The translations under genes and the position numbers were made by a program. Below are positions 9,928 through 20,653 of a DNA stretch of 64,000 nucleotides, one piece after another (position 1 is the stretch's first letter; each line of letters opens with the position of its first letter). Origin of the DNA: Flavobacterium covae (GTDB lineage Bacteria; Bacteroidota; Bacteroidia; Flavobacteriales; Flavobacteriaceae); NCBI GenBank assembly GCA_019565575.1, contig CP067379.1, forward strand, positions 2,418,001-2,482,000, in the 5' to 3' direction. Under the pieces are notes generated by a model, which had not been told where the DNA came from, made no database searches, and saw only the letters and a list, made by a program, of their open reading frames with translations.

Positions 9928-11123
9928 ATGAATTTACACGAATATCAAGGGAAACAGATATTAGCAAGCTACGGAGTACGTGTTCAGCGTGGTTATGTAG
10001 CAAACAATGCTGAAGAAGCGGTTGCTAAGGCAAAACAACTTACAGATGAAACAGGTACAGGATGGCATGTGATTAAGGCACAAATACATGCTGGTGGTCG
10101 TGGTAAAGGTGGTGGTGTTAAGTTGGCTAAAAACTTAGATCAGGTTAAAGAATTAGCAGGTCAAATCATTGGAATGGATTTGATAACTCCTCAGACACCT
10201 CCAACAGGAAAAAGAGTTCATAAAGTTTTAGTGGCAGAAGATGTATACTACCCAGGCGAAAGTGAAACAAAAGAGTTTTATATGTCTGTATTATTAAACA
10301 GAGGAACAGGTCGTAATATGATCATGTATTCTACTGGAAGGAGGTATGGATATTGAAGAAGTAGCAGAGCACACACCAGATAAAATCTTTACAGAAGAAA
10401 TAGATCCAGCTGTTGGTCTACAAGGTTTTCAAGCTAGAAAAATTGCTTTTAACTTAGGATTATCAGGTGAAGCATTCAAAGAAATGGTGAAATTCGTTGA
10501 TGCTTTATACAAAGCATACGTTGGATCTGATTCCTCTATGTTTGAAATCAATCCTGTTTTAAAGACTTCCAGACAATAAAATTATGGCTGTAGATGCAAA
10601 AGTATCTTTAGACGACAATGCGTTATACCGTCATGCAGATTTAGCTGAAATGCGCGATATTACAGAAGAACGCCCAATTGAAGTAGAAGCTAAAGAAGCA
10701 GGTTTAAACTATGTAGATTTAGATGGTACTGTAGGTTGTATGGTAAATGGTGCAGGTTTAGCTATGGCTACTATGGACTTAATTAAGTATGCAGGTTATG
10801 AACCAGCAAACTTCTTAGATGTAGGAGGTACAGCAGATGCTAAACGTGTAGAAACAGCTTTCCGTATTATATTAAAAGATCCAAATGTAAAAGCAATCCT
10901 AATTAATATTTTTGGTGGTATTGTTCGTTGTGATCGTGTAGCACAGGGAGTAGTAGATGCTTATAAAAACATGGGAGATGCTATTAATGTTCCTATTATT
11001 GTGCGTTTACAAGGAACGAATGCTGAAATAGCAAAAGAATTAATTGATAATTCAGGTATGCCAATTTTATCAGCAGTTCAATTTCAAGAAGCAGCCGATC
11101 AAGTAAAAGTGGCTTTATCTTAA
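9928..11123 (+). CDS. sucC: Succinyl-CoA synthetase beta subunit (two frameshifts as read)
   Basis: ADP-forming beta subunit of succinyl-CoA ligase (TCA cycle). It opens with [12 protein letters not shown], has the ATP-grasp segment [13 protein letters not shown], and ends with [13 protein letters not shown] and the CoA-ligase domain. Two one-base insertions, at 10334-10340 and 10566-10572, split it; both are CTGAAG or its complement read with a doubled base. The corrected protein is 397 residues, the usual length. No sucD lies next to it; in many flavobacteria the two genes are apart. Confidence 0.95.
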
Positions 11124-11149
11124 TAAATTTTTAGTTTACCTATAATAAT

Positions 11150-11186
11150 AAAAACCCAAAGCAGCTAATTACTGTTTTGGGTTTTG
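11150..11186 (+). terminator. Rho-independent terminator of sucC
   Basis: AAAACCCAAA and TTTTGGGTTTT arms form a stem 27 bases after the sucC stop, around a short loop. Confidence 0.7.
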
Positions 11187-11337
11187 CATATATAGAGGTT
11201 TTTGTTTGAGTTTTTATAATATTTCTAAAGAGTTCTAAACTAAATGGTCAATTTTGTGATGAAAATTAGAAGCATAAAAGAGATAAAGTAAAAAATATAA
11301 CATAAGTTTAGTCAAGATCTATTTTGGAACTATAAAA

Positions 11338-13113
11338 AGAGGCTGTCCAAAAAGTTTAGGACAGCCTTTTTTATTGCTGTTTTACTCTAAAACATGTATT
11401 TTAGAGGTGACAAAAAACAAGCAATGGCTAAAGTAACATTTAAAAACCAGACAGGCAATTCTCCAGAACTTTTTCCAATCAATATTTTTGATAAAATTGA
11501 TGATAACCACCCTGTTCGACTGGTCGATTCTATAGTTGACAGACTTGATATTAGCGACATAGTTAAGCTTTATCGCGGTGGTGGATGCTCTGCTTACCAT
11601 CCTAGAATGCTAATCAAAGTATTGTTTTATAGCTATTTGTCAAATATCTATTCTTGCCGAAAAATAGCCAAAGCACTTAATGAGAACATTCATTTTATGT
11701 TTATCTCAGGCAATTCCACTCCTGGGTTTAGAACCATTAACGAGTTTAGAGGCAAAATTTTGAAAGATAAAATCAAAGTTTTATTCGCAGAAGTAGTAAA
11801 AATATTGGTCGACCTAGGTTATATAAGCCTTGATGTTCAATATATTGATGGTACTAAAATTGAAGCAAAATCCAACAAATACACCTTTGTTTGGCGTGGT
11901 TCGGTTGAAAAATACAAAGAGAAATTAGAAGTAAAAATCAACACTATTTTATCTGATATAGAAAACAGTATACAATCAGAAAACCAAGAACTTAACCAAG
12001 AAGCATTGCCAAAAAAAATCAATTCAGATGAATTAAAAGAAAAGCTATCAGAATTGAATAAAAAGTTAAAAGAACCGACTAAGAAACAGGTAAAAGAACT
12101 ACAGAAATTACAGGAAGAACACCTTCCAAGATTAGAGAAATACGAAAAGGATTTAGAAATACTTGGAAATAGAAACTCTTATAGTAAGACAGACCCTGAC
12201 GCTACTTTTATGAGAATGAAGGAAGATCATAGGAGAAATGGGCAACTCAAACCAGCTTACAACCCTCAAATATCAACTGAAAATCAATTTATTACACACG
12301 TTTCTATACATCAAACGACCAACGATACCAACACATTAGAGTCACACTTAAACAGTTTTGAAGAAAACTATAATAGACAAAGTAAAGAAGTTGTCGCCGA
12401 TGCTGGATATGGCAGTGAAGAAAATTACCAAATGCTTAAAAACAAGCAAATTGAGCCCTTTGTAAAGTACAATTATTTTCATGCAGAGCAGAAAAAGAAA
12501 CTTAAAGAGAATCCTTTTTAGTGCAAAATTTATTTTACAATCAACAATACGATTTCTATATCTGTCCTATGGGGCAAAAAATGGAAAACATAGGAATAGG
12601 TAAGCGAATCTCTAGCAATGGATATGAATCAGAAGTGACTTATTATCAAGCTAAACGATGCGAAGGATGCCCATTGAGAAGTTTATGCCACAAAGCAAAA
12701 GGGAATCGAAAAATAGAAGTCAATCACCCTCTAAATTGCCTAAAAAACGAAGCTAAAGAATTACTAAACTCAAAAAAAGGACACAAACACAGAAGTAAAA
12801 GACCTGTTGAAGTAGAGGCAGTATTCGGACAACTAAAAAACAACAATAAATTTAATCGGTTTACATTTTTTGGGTTAGAAATGGTAGAAATGGAGTTTCT
12901 ACTAATGGCGCTTGGTCATAATTTCAGAAAAATGGTGGCTACAACTACAGATTCAATGAAAAAAGCTTTTAAAACAACTCGTTCTTGCTCAACATACAAC
13001 TATATGACTCGATTTTGCCTTCTAATTGTTTTTGAAAAATTAAATTTTACTAGCAATCACCAATATCGTGAATTTGCGGCATAAAAAAAGCTGCCCTTTT
13101 AGGACAGCCTCTT
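11338..13113 (+). mobile_element. IS1182-family insertion sequence
   Basis: A single transposase gene sits between inverted ends AGAGGCTGTCC (11338-11348) and GGACAGCCTCT (13102-13112). Each end also folds on itself into a hairpin followed by a T run (11341-11376; 13083-13111 on the minus strand), so both borders should act as inward-pointing or outward-insulating terminators. I could not find a clear target duplication. Confidence 0.85.
11424..13084 (+). CDS. IS1182-family transposase (one frameshift as read)
   Basis: DDE transposase with an N-terminal DUF772-type domain ([16 protein letters not shown]), a catalytic region starting at [34 protein letters not shown], and a C-terminal part with RRPVEVE-like context ([16 protein letters not shown]). 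A cysteine cluster ([10 protein letters not shown]) matches the family. One T is missing from a run near 12515-12519, splitting the frame; the corrected length is 553 residues. I prefer the ATG at 11424 ([11 protein letters not shown]); an upstream in-frame ATG lies at 11394. Confidence 0.9.
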
Positions 13114-13134
13114 AAATAAAATTTATAGTGAAAA

Positions 13135-13704
13135 CTATTTTGTTTCGTTTCGTTTTTTATAATTGTGAAGGAAATCACCTTTTGGTTTTCCTAAATCAAA
13201 AGAAGAATATTTGGTTAATATTCTAGTAGAAGTACGCGCTTTGTCTTTATTCCAATTTTCATATTCTATTCTGTAAAGAGCTGAGTATAATTCGGCTCTG
13301 CCTACACCATGATAACAATGAATTAAGACAGGATAATTATTAGGATTATCCATAATTTTATAAAATGTTTCTAAATTTTGTTCTGTAGGTACTTGGTCAG
13401 AACCATTGTTAAAATAATTAAGACCTGGTATTTTTGCAATAGCTTGCTTTTCAGCCGTTAATTCAGAAGGGACTTCTGGGTTATTTTCTAAATCAGCAGT
13501 TCCAGGGAAGCGCAAGTCTACAATTGATTTTATTTTGTACTTTTTCACGTAATCTTCTATTTCATCTGGTGGTATAACCCCGCTTTTGTATACTTTTCCT
13601 TCTGTAATGGTTTCAAAGTTATGATTTAGGTGCATATCATATACGTATTTACCACCTATGACACTTCCTAATATTGCTATGAATAATATTATTTTCTTTT
13701 TCAT
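13135..13704 (-). CDS. Membrane-anchored dual-specificity/tyrosine phosphatase
   Basis: Cysteine-dependent phosphatase. The signature HCYHGVGR (HCxxGxxR) holds the nucleophilic cysteine and the phosphate-binding arginine, preceded by SIVDLRFPG, which carries the usual general-acid region. An N-terminal hydrophobic stretch (residues 3-20) predicts secretion or membrane anchoring, so it faces the periplasm. It follows the sulfatase gene directly, with the two coding regions abutting, suggesting that the two act on the same envelope phosphate substrate; this is inference. Confidence 0.8.
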   Translation of the reverse strand: MKKKIILFIAILGSVIGGKYVYDMHLNHNFETITEGKVYKSGVIPPDEIEDYVKKYKIKSIVDLRFPGTADLENNPEVPSELTAEKQAIAKIPGLNYFNNGSDQVPTEQNLETFYKIMDNPNNYPVLIHCYHGVGRAELYSALYRIEYENWNKDKARTSTRILTKYSSFDLGKPKGDFLHNYKKRNETK

Positions 13705-15625
13705 TATTGAGCTAATTTTTTGTCTATAATTCTATCAAAATAGTCTTTAATTAATGCTTTACAAATTTCTGCTGTTTCCAGCATTTCCTGGTTAGGCTTT
13801 AGACTAAGTTCTTTTTCTAATGCTTTATCATTTTTATCGTAAAAATGAATGTCTTGATTACCATCAAAAGTACAAATATAATTCCCTCTTTGTAATTGAT
13901 AACTATTACCGTTAAAATTTATTGCAAAAGGCATTATGTCTGTTTTATTTACTAAACTTCTTCCCCAGCTTCTAAAGGGTTTTGAGTAGCCAATCATATC
14001 TAATAGAGTAGGGTAAATATCTATTTGTTGTGCAAAATCACTGTTTTCACCTTTTAAGCTCCTGTCGGGTTTGTAAATAAGAATGGGTACGGCTTGCCTA
14101 TTTACAATTTTGTCGTATTCAGGATATGCTGTAAGGTTCGTATGATCAGCGGTTATAATAAATATTGTATTTTTAAACCAAGGTTGTTTTTTAGCTTCTT
14201 CAAAAAAACGTTTGAAAGCATAATCTGTATATCCTACACATTGGTGCATTGGGCTTGTTCCTTTTGGGAATTTACCTTCGTATTTTTTAGGTACTATATA
14301 CGGTTCGTGCGATGATACTGTAAATATTGTGCTAAAAAAAGGCGTTTTCTTTTGATCTAATGTTTTTTTCATGAATTGCATAAAAGGTTCGTCCCAAATT
14401 CCCCATACACCATCGTGTTGTGTATCGTCATTAAATTCTGTTTTTCCATAATAATGATCAAAACCTAAAATATTTCCAAATCCCATGAATCCCATAGATC
14501 CATTAGGAGCTCCATGAAAAAAAGAAGTATCGTAACCCAGTTCTTTTAAACAAGAAACCAAAGATTGAATTTTTTGATTAGGGTAAGGAGAAGAGGTAAA
14601 GGCATCTCTAAAGGATGGGATACCAGCAATAACTGATGACATTCCGTGAATAGATTTGCTTCCATTAGCATAGGCATTTGTAAAGATTAAACTTTCTTTA
14701 GCTAATTCATCTAAAAAAGGAGTATAACTCTTAAAACCTGGGATGGTCGTATTTTTATTCATACATCCCCAATATTCTCGTCCAAAACTTTCTGTTATAA
14801 ATACAATAATATTAGGTTTTGTGAGAGGGTAGTTACGGTATTGTTTAATGGGTTGTATTTGATTTTTTAAAACAGAATCGTTGATTGTATAATTAACTTT
14901 TTGAAATGTTGTTGTGCGGAATGTTCGAATTAATGCAAAAGGGGTATTTAAAACTATATCTGCATGTTGTGGTTTTGTAACATATTGATTGGCATCTATG
15001 AGGTTAATAGGACGAGTACTTTTTTAAAATCACCTCGTATTCCACCTATTGATAAAACTAAAATAATAATAACTCCAATTTTTGAAGTTAAAAAATATTT
15101 CCAATTATGTTGAATTTTTTCTTCTTGAACTTTAACTAACTTGTATAATTTAATCCAGACAAAAGCCGTTATAAAAAAGAGTAGATAAACATACCAATAG
15201 CTTACAATAAATCTAAAAAACATATTTACTTTATTAGATTCATGTTTAGCTATATCTAAAATAGCAATAGTGGTTCTTGAATAAATATATTTATAGTAAA
15301 TAAAGTCAATAAAATTAGTTGCGTAGGCTATTAGATTAGTAATGAAGTATACATATAACAGTACTGTTTGATAACCTTTGCGTGTATTAATCCATAAAGG
15401 AAATATAGAAAGTAATATGAAAAGAGAATTTACGTATAATATAGCAGTAGTATCAAAAGTTAATCCATGAAACGCTAATTTTAAAAATTGACCTAAAGAG
15501 TCTATTTTTAAAAATTTTAGATTAAAAAGAGTAAAAAGAATTCGAACTAAGGAGTAAAAAGCATATACTAGTAATATTCTGTAAATTAAAGCTTTATATT
15601 CTTGAATTCTAATATGTTTGATCAT
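13704..15625 (-). CDS. LTA synthase-type sulfatase/phosphotransferase (one frameshift as read)
   Basis: Integral membrane protein with about five N-terminal transmembrane segments (residues 1-210) and a periplasmic sulfatase-fold domain. PNIIVFITESFGREYWG begins the catalytic domain; GSKSIHGMSS contains the probable nucleophile, and ITADHT supplies metal ligands. It lacks the CxPxR motif of true sulfatases, so a phosphoglycerol or phosphoethanolamine transferase is likelier. One A is missing near 15016-15025; correction joins the two halves into 640 residues. It forms an operon with the phosphatase downstream. Confidence 0.85.
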
Positions 15626-15701
15626 TGCTTTGTTTTTTTAGGACAAAAGTAATTGATAAAATGATATCTCTATTTATATTTTTTAAAAAATTAACGCTTT
15701 T

Positions 15702-15728
15702 TTGTAAGCAATAGGAACCTTATCTTTG
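15702..15728 (+). promoter_or_regulatory. Promoter of sdaA
   Basis: TTG (15702-15704), a 16-base spacer and TATCTTTG (15721-15728), 20 bases before the sdaA ATG. This is a good match to the flavobacterial consensus with a slightly short spacer. Confidence 0.6.
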
Positions 15729-15747
15729 TACGCTAAAATAAAAAATT

Positions 15748-17171
15748 ATGGAAGAGTGTATTTCAGTATTTGATATGTTAAAAATAGGAGTAGGGCCTTC
15801 AAGTTCGCATACTCTAGGTCCTTGGCGCGCAGCTGAACGATTTTTAAATGAAATTAAAGAAGCAAACATTCTAAATAAAACAAATAAAGTACAGGTAGAC
15901 TTATATGGATCTCTTTCATTGACAGGAGTAGGTCATGCAACGGATTTGGCCGTAATGTTGGGGCTTAGTGGACAAGATCCAGAGTATATTCCAGTGCAAG
16001 ATATTGACGGAATCATTCATCATATTAACGATTCTAATGAATTAAAATTAGCTAATGAATTTGTTGTAAAATTTAATCCCAAAATAGATATTGTATTTAA
16101 TAAAAACTTTTTGCCTTTTCATGCCAACGGATTAACTTTTACTGCATTTTATGAGAATGAAAAGTATGAATCAACATTTTATTCAATAGGAGGAGGATTT
16201 GTTGTAAAAGAAGAAAGAGTATCTGCAAAAGAAAAAGAAGAAGTAAAAAGGCATTTCCATATCCCATAAATTACGCAACTGAATTATTAAATTATTGCCA
16301 GCAACAAAATAGAAAAATATCAGAAATAGTTTATGATAATGAAAAATCAATTCGTACAGAAGATCAAATTCATAATGAACTATTAAGAGTATGGAACACC
16401 ATGCTAGAATGTATGTATATAGGTTGTCATACAGAAGGAATCTTACCAGGTGGATTGAATGTAAGAAGGAGAGCATTTGATATACATCAAAATTTAATCG
16501 GTCTAGCGCATTATAATTCGCCACAAGAGTGGTTAGAAACAATACGTAAAACCGAAGTGAAATTTAGACAAATACTTAAATGGGTATCTTGTTTTGCACT
16601 AGCAGTTAATGAGGTTAATGCCTCATTAGGTAGAGTTGTTACAGCACCTACTAATGGGAGTTCAGGGGTAATACCAGCCGTGTTAATGTACTATATGGTC
16701 ATAGAAAATCATCAAGCTAATGAAGAACAAATCAAACAATTTTTGATGGTAGCAGGCGAAATTGGTTCTATTTTCAAAAAAGGAGCCACCATCTCAGCGG
16801 CTATGGGAGGATGTCAAGCAGAGATAGGGGTTTCATCAGCTATGGCGGCGGGTGCTTTGTGTGAAGTAATGGGAGGGACACCAGAACAAGTTTTAATGGC
16901 AGCAGAAATTGCCATGGAACATCATTTAGGACTTACTTGTGATCCTATTGGTGGTCTTGTGCAAATTCCTTGTATAGAGCGTAATACAATGGGAGCTATT
17001 AAGGCTATTAACGCAGTTGAACTAGCACTAGAAACGGATCCTAAAAATGCAAAAGTACCATTGGATAAAGTGGTAAATACCATGTGGGAAACAGCTAAAG
17101 ATATGAATAATAAATATAAAGAAACCTCAGAAGGAGGATTGGCAGTTGCCGTAAATATGGCTGATTGTTAA
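15748..17171 (+). CDS. sdaA: L-serine ammonia-lyase (one frameshift as read)
   Basis: Iron-sulfur L-serine dehydratase converting serine to pyruvate and ammonia. The N-terminal beta domain holds [15 protein letters not shown]; the alpha domain holds [15 protein letters not shown] and the cluster cysteines in [10 protein letters not shown] and [18 protein letters not shown]. One base is lost in HFPYPIN (near 16253-16260), splitting the gene; the corrected length is 474 residues, normal for the single-chain enzyme. It is preceded by its own promoter and is monocistronic. Confidence 0.93.
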
Positions 17172-17195
17172 TATATGTATTAATTAAATTCCGAA

Positions 17196-17326
17196 GATGT
17201 CTGAAAAGTTAAAACTCAATGTTTAGTCTGTTACTTCGACGGTAGGAGAAGTTACATTATCAGCATCATGTGATTTTTTCTTCTGGTTAAGATGATAAGA
17301 TTGTAACTTTTTCGGATAGCTTTTTT
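17196..17326 (+). repeat. Family B palindromic repeat (MITE-like), copy 2
   Basis: Arms GTCTGAAAAGTTAAAACTC and the complement of GATTGTAACTTTTTCGGATA bound about 100 bases. It lies between sdaA and the HopJ-like gene. Confidence 0.6.
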
Positions 17327-17356
17327 ATCTTTGACTCAATCAAAAAATAAAAATTA

Positions 17357-17689
17357 ATGGATCTTTTAATTCAAAAAATAATAAAAGAAGAAAATATTAC
17401 CTTTGAAGAGGTTATTGCGCATATTGATGCAAATTATGAGTTTGTACCTACGCTTTTTAAAAATGGAAATCAGATAAATCAAGCAGGAGAAAATAATGGT
17501 TCTTGTAAAATATTTTCTTTTTCTCTTTTACATAAATTATCTAAAGAACAAACGTTAAAACTTTTTGGTAAATTTTATCAGGATGTAATAGCAACCCCAG
17601 AGGCAGAAGATCATCAAAATATACGGAATTTTATTGCATTTGGTTGGGATGGAATTAAATTCGAAAAAGAAGCTATTTTACCAAAATAA
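17357..17689 (+). CDS. HopJ type III effector family protein
   Basis: Small acidic protein of 110 residues. FVPTLFKNGNQINQAGENNGSCK and HQNIRNFIAFGWDGIKF fit the HopJ family (PF08888), widespread in bacteria without type III secretion. The name is historical; the function here is unknown and probably housekeeping. The frame is intact. Confidence 0.75.
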   Translation: MDLLIQKIIKEENITFEEVIAHIDANYEFVPTLFKNGNQINQAGENNGSCKIFSFSLLHKLSKEQTLKLFGKFYQDVIATPEAEDHQNIRNFIAFGWDGIKFEKEAILPK

Positions 17690-18021
17690 AAATACGTATA
17701 GAGCTACTTTAAACATTTTCTTATTTGTTTTATTATTTAAGGAAATTAATTTAAAATTAAATTATGTGTTAGATTTTGTGATGAAGAAGAAAGAACAAAG
17801 TACATAAAAATACACAGAAATTTTTTACCAAAACTTTATTTTATAATATTGAGAACAAAAATGGAATGTTTTTATAGACGTAAAGTCCTTTTTATCTGTA
17901 ATAAATTTCTAATGTGGAATCTAATTTTAAACACTAATAGTTTGTATTATTTTAGTTTTATGAGTAAAAAATACTTATCTTCAAAGTCTATTTGAAAATA
18001 TTTTACATAAACCTTTATAAA
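17690..18021. other. Intergenic region, 332 bases
   Basis: AT-rich. A weak resemblance to one arm of the family C repeat (TTATGTGTTAGA near 17762) is all I see. No supported gene or strong promoter. Confidence 0.4.
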
Positions 18022-19058
18022 ATGAACTTAATTAAACCAAAATTACTTAAAAAAGGAGATAAAGTAGCTACTATTTCACTTTCTTGGGGAGGAGCAGGAG
18101 AGATTCCATATAGATATGAACAAGGTAAAAGACAAATTCAAGAAGTATTTGGTTTAGAGGTTGTTGAAACAAAAAATGCTCTAAAACCAGCAAAATGGAT
18201 TTATGAAAATCCACAAGAAAGAGCAAATGATTTAATGGAGGCTTTTAAAGATACCTCTATTAAAGCTATTATTTCCAATATAGGAGGAGAAGATAGTATT
18301 CGTATTTTGCGATACATAGATATTGAAATAATAAAAAACAATCCAAAAATCTTTATTGGTTTTTCAGATTCTACAATCATACATTTTTTATGTTTAAAAG
18401 CAGGTTTATCATCATTTTACGGAACTTCAACTTTAGTGGGTTTTGCAGAAAATGGAGGAATGCATCAATATCAAATAGATGATTTAAAAAAAACATTATT
18501 TAGTAAAAATCCAATAGGAGAAATTTTACCAAATAAAGAAGGTTGGACTTCAGAACGACTTGAATGGTTTGATCAATCTTTATTACACACTAAAAGAAAG
18601 TTAGAACAAAATTTAGGCTGGAATTTTTTACAAGGGAAAGGGATAGTAAGAGGAAAATTAATTGGTGGATGCCTAGAAGTACTAGAAAGACTTAAAGGAA
18701 CTGTTTATTGGCCGGAATTAGATAAATTTGAAAATGCTATTTTATTTCTAGAAACTTCAGAAGTTATGCCGAGACCTGAATATATAAGATATTCATTAAG
18801 AAACTATGCAGAACTAGGTATTCTTAAAGCTTTAAAAGGGATTGTTGTAGGGAGACCTTATCATAATGAGTTTGTAAGCGAGTATGATAATGAAATAAAA
18901 AAATATTGCTTGAAGAAAAACTAACGGATCTACCTGTAATAACTCAAATGGACTTTGGTCATACTTGTCCAACCTTTACTATTCCCTTTGGTGTAGAAGC
19001 AGAGATAGATTGTGTAAATAAAAAATTTAAAATATTAGAAAGTGGAGTAATTGAATAA
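18022..19058 (+). CDS. S66-family LD-carboxypeptidase (MccF-like; one frameshift as read)
   Basis: Serine peptidase of family S66, which contains murein LD-carboxypeptidases and microcin C7 self-immunity (MccF) enzymes. FIGFSDSTIIHF carries the catalytic serine in the GxSDxT motif; GGCLEVLERLKGTVYWP and FLETSE supply the catalytic glutamate region, and GHTCPTFTIPFG the histidine. A run of seven A at 18897-18903, where eight are needed, splits the end; the corrected protein has 345 residues. The ATG at 18022 fits the family start. Peptidoglycan versus antibiotic substrate cannot be told. Confidence 0.85.
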
Positions 19059-19298
19059 AAAAATAAGAATAATAAAAACATTCTTAAAGAAATTTTATTC
19101 AAAACATAAGAAATTTTATTCTGAAAAAAACAGGTAATTTCAATATATAAAAAATAGGATTTAACCCAAATTACACATTAGAAATATTAAGTCTAAAAAA
19201 ATCCGTGTATATTCTTTCATTACAAAATAAAACACATGATTTAGGGGTATATCATTTAAACTTTGAAATTTCTCTCATAACACTATTTTTTTAACCTT

Positions 19299-19430
19299 GA
19301 GACTGTCCAAAAAGTTCACAATCTTGTTATTTCTACCAAAGGGAGAAATAACATAATATTGATTATGAGATTCCTCCTTACGCAGGAAAGACAAATTGCA
19401 TGTTGATTTAGACACTATCCTATTAAAAGC
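19299..19430 (+). repeat. Family B palindromic repeat (MITE-like), copy 3
   Basis: Begins GACTGTCCAAAAAGTTCAC, almost identical to the ends of the IS1182-type element, and has the internal segment CTCCTTACG also seen, inverted, in the copy at 62206. Confidence 0.65.
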
Positions 19431-19582
19431 AATAAATGAGTGTTGGTTCTCGATGCGCTTCGCGCTCTAACTAATGATGATTTCAATTATATACTCAACC
19501 GTTTGTTTGAGTTGTTTTAAAATAAAAAAACATATCGAGAACTTTACTTTTTAATCCAGTACATTTTAAGTTTAAATGGTAT
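19424..19582 (+). repeat. Family A palindromic intergenic repeat, copy 3
   Basis: Very similar to copy 1 over its whole length, with an extended left flank shared with copy 2. Arms GGTTCTCGAT / ATCGAGAACT are conserved. Confidence 0.8.
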
Positions 19583-19757
19583 TAATATTTAATTAAGATA
19601 TACATATATCGTTCAGAGATCAAATTAATCACTGAAAAATAATACTTACCTTTTTATTAATGAAGTTTGAAAGTATATTTAAACGAAGAGAAGTTAGCTT
19701 ACATCTCACTTTATTTTAAGTTTATTATATATAGTTAGGGGAAAACAATAAATATTT

Positions 19758-20060
19758 TTATTTGTCAATATTTAAGCTTCTGAATTTTGGTGAAGCTATA
19801 GTCATGCTGCCTACTACTATCAGTGTCATGATTCCTCCAAAAAGGACAGCATTTACAGTACCCATAAGTTTTGAAGTAAACCCACTCTCAAAAGCACCTA
19901 ATTCATTAGATGAACCTACAAATATAGAGTTAACAGAGGAAACTCTTCCACGCATATTATCAGGTGTATAAAGTTGGAGTATAGTAGATCGAATTACTAC
20001 CGAAATTCCATCAGTAACACCGCTTAAAAATAAAGCTAGAACTGAAATTACCCCCCACCA
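19758..20060 (-). pseudogene. MFS transporter, C-terminal part, separated by the prophage
   Basis: Encodes WGVISVLALFLSG, then the conserved MFS segment ending LYTPDNMRGRVSSVNS and the final transmembrane helices. The N-terminal part lies at 55184-56142. If the prophage is removed at 20061-55183 with one copy of CCA kept, and one missing A is restored, the two parts join in frame into 419 residues. The family is a DHA-type/EntS-like exporter. No start codon remains here. Confidence 0.85.
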
Positions 20061-20073
20061 TTGAAAATGTACA
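20061..20073 (+). repeat. Prophage end site L1
   Basis: TTGAAAATGTACA, inverted relative to two right-end copies. Probable transposase-binding site at the left terminus. Confidence 0.7.
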
Positions 20074-20115
20074 ATAATACTACAATATAAAAAAGGTCGA
20101 AAACACCAATAAAAT

Positions 20116-20145
20116 AAAGCTCTTACGAATGGTTAGGGCTTTTTT
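20116..20145 (+). terminator. Terminator just inside the left end
   Basis: AAAGCTCT and AGGGCTTT form an 8-bp stem (one G-T pair) with an 11-base loop and a T run. It would stop transcription entering from host DNA. Confidence 0.55.
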
Positions 20146-20155
20146 ATGCAGTTTT

Positions 20156-20169
20156 AAAATGTACACTTT
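20156..20169 (+). repeat. Internal end-type site L2
   Basis: AAAATGTACACTTT is a 14-base match to the complement of the right-end sites. A second transposase site about 95 bases in from L1 fits the multi-site left ends of Mu relatives. Confidence 0.6.
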
Positions 20170-20196
20170 ACCGATGTTTACCGATATTTTACCGAT
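20167..20196 (+). repeat. Three helically phased TTTACCGAT repeats
   Basis: Copies start at 20167, 20177 and 20188, spaced 10 and 11 bases, so they lie on one face of the DNA. They overlap site L2, suggesting cooperative binding of transposase or repressor. Confidence 0.6.
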
Positions 20197-20653
20197 ACTA
20201 AAATTACCACATAAAGGCTAATTTGTTATAATAACTATACTCCTGCTATAAAAATAGTTTAAAAAGGCTTAAACCCCTTATAATGCAGTTCTTTATACAA
20301 AATAAAGACTACTTGATTTTAAAGGTTTTTAAAATACACAAGCATAATTACCCCCAATTAATTACAAGTACCAAAAACCTCCTTTTTTAAGGCTTGTGTT
20401 TTTGCTGATGCAGTTGGAGATGCATTTGGGGATGCAAAACTAGGTTTAAACCATACACATATAAACCCCTTTAGAGTTCAAAAAATGGCTAAAAAGTGCC
20501 GTTTTTTGCAGATACGCACCCCTTTAAGGAATTTATTTTTTTATAGCAAATAAATATAAAGTATTTATTTTTAAACTTTTATGATTTTTTTGTTATCAAA
20601 AAGTATATAAAAACGTGCACACATACTTTTTTTTCACATGCTTTACCCCTCAA

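Larger units (their letters stand above)
19059..19757. other. Intergenic region rich in repeats
   Basis: 699 bases holding one family C arm (about 19148-19170), family B copy 3 (about 19299-19430) and family A copy 3 (19424-19582). No coding signal is seen apart from these. Confidence 0.6.
20061..20653. other. Prophage left end, non-coding
   Basis: 593 bases with end sites, a terminator, three phased TTTACCGAT repeats (20167-20196) and, near 20405-20435, three spaced GATGCA words. The plus-strand frame through the last segment is open for about 50 codons without a good start; I do not call it a gene. Confidence 0.6.

Noticed and set aside
11328..13124. Target-site duplication of the IS1182-type element
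   Set aside because: Flanks are AT-rich and no unambiguous direct repeat of 4-8 bases borders the two ends.
20405..20530. Plus-strand frame with three GATGCA words near the prophage left end
   Set aside because: Open for about 50 codons but lacks a credible start and shows no domain; it lies in the region normally non-coding in Mu-like phages.
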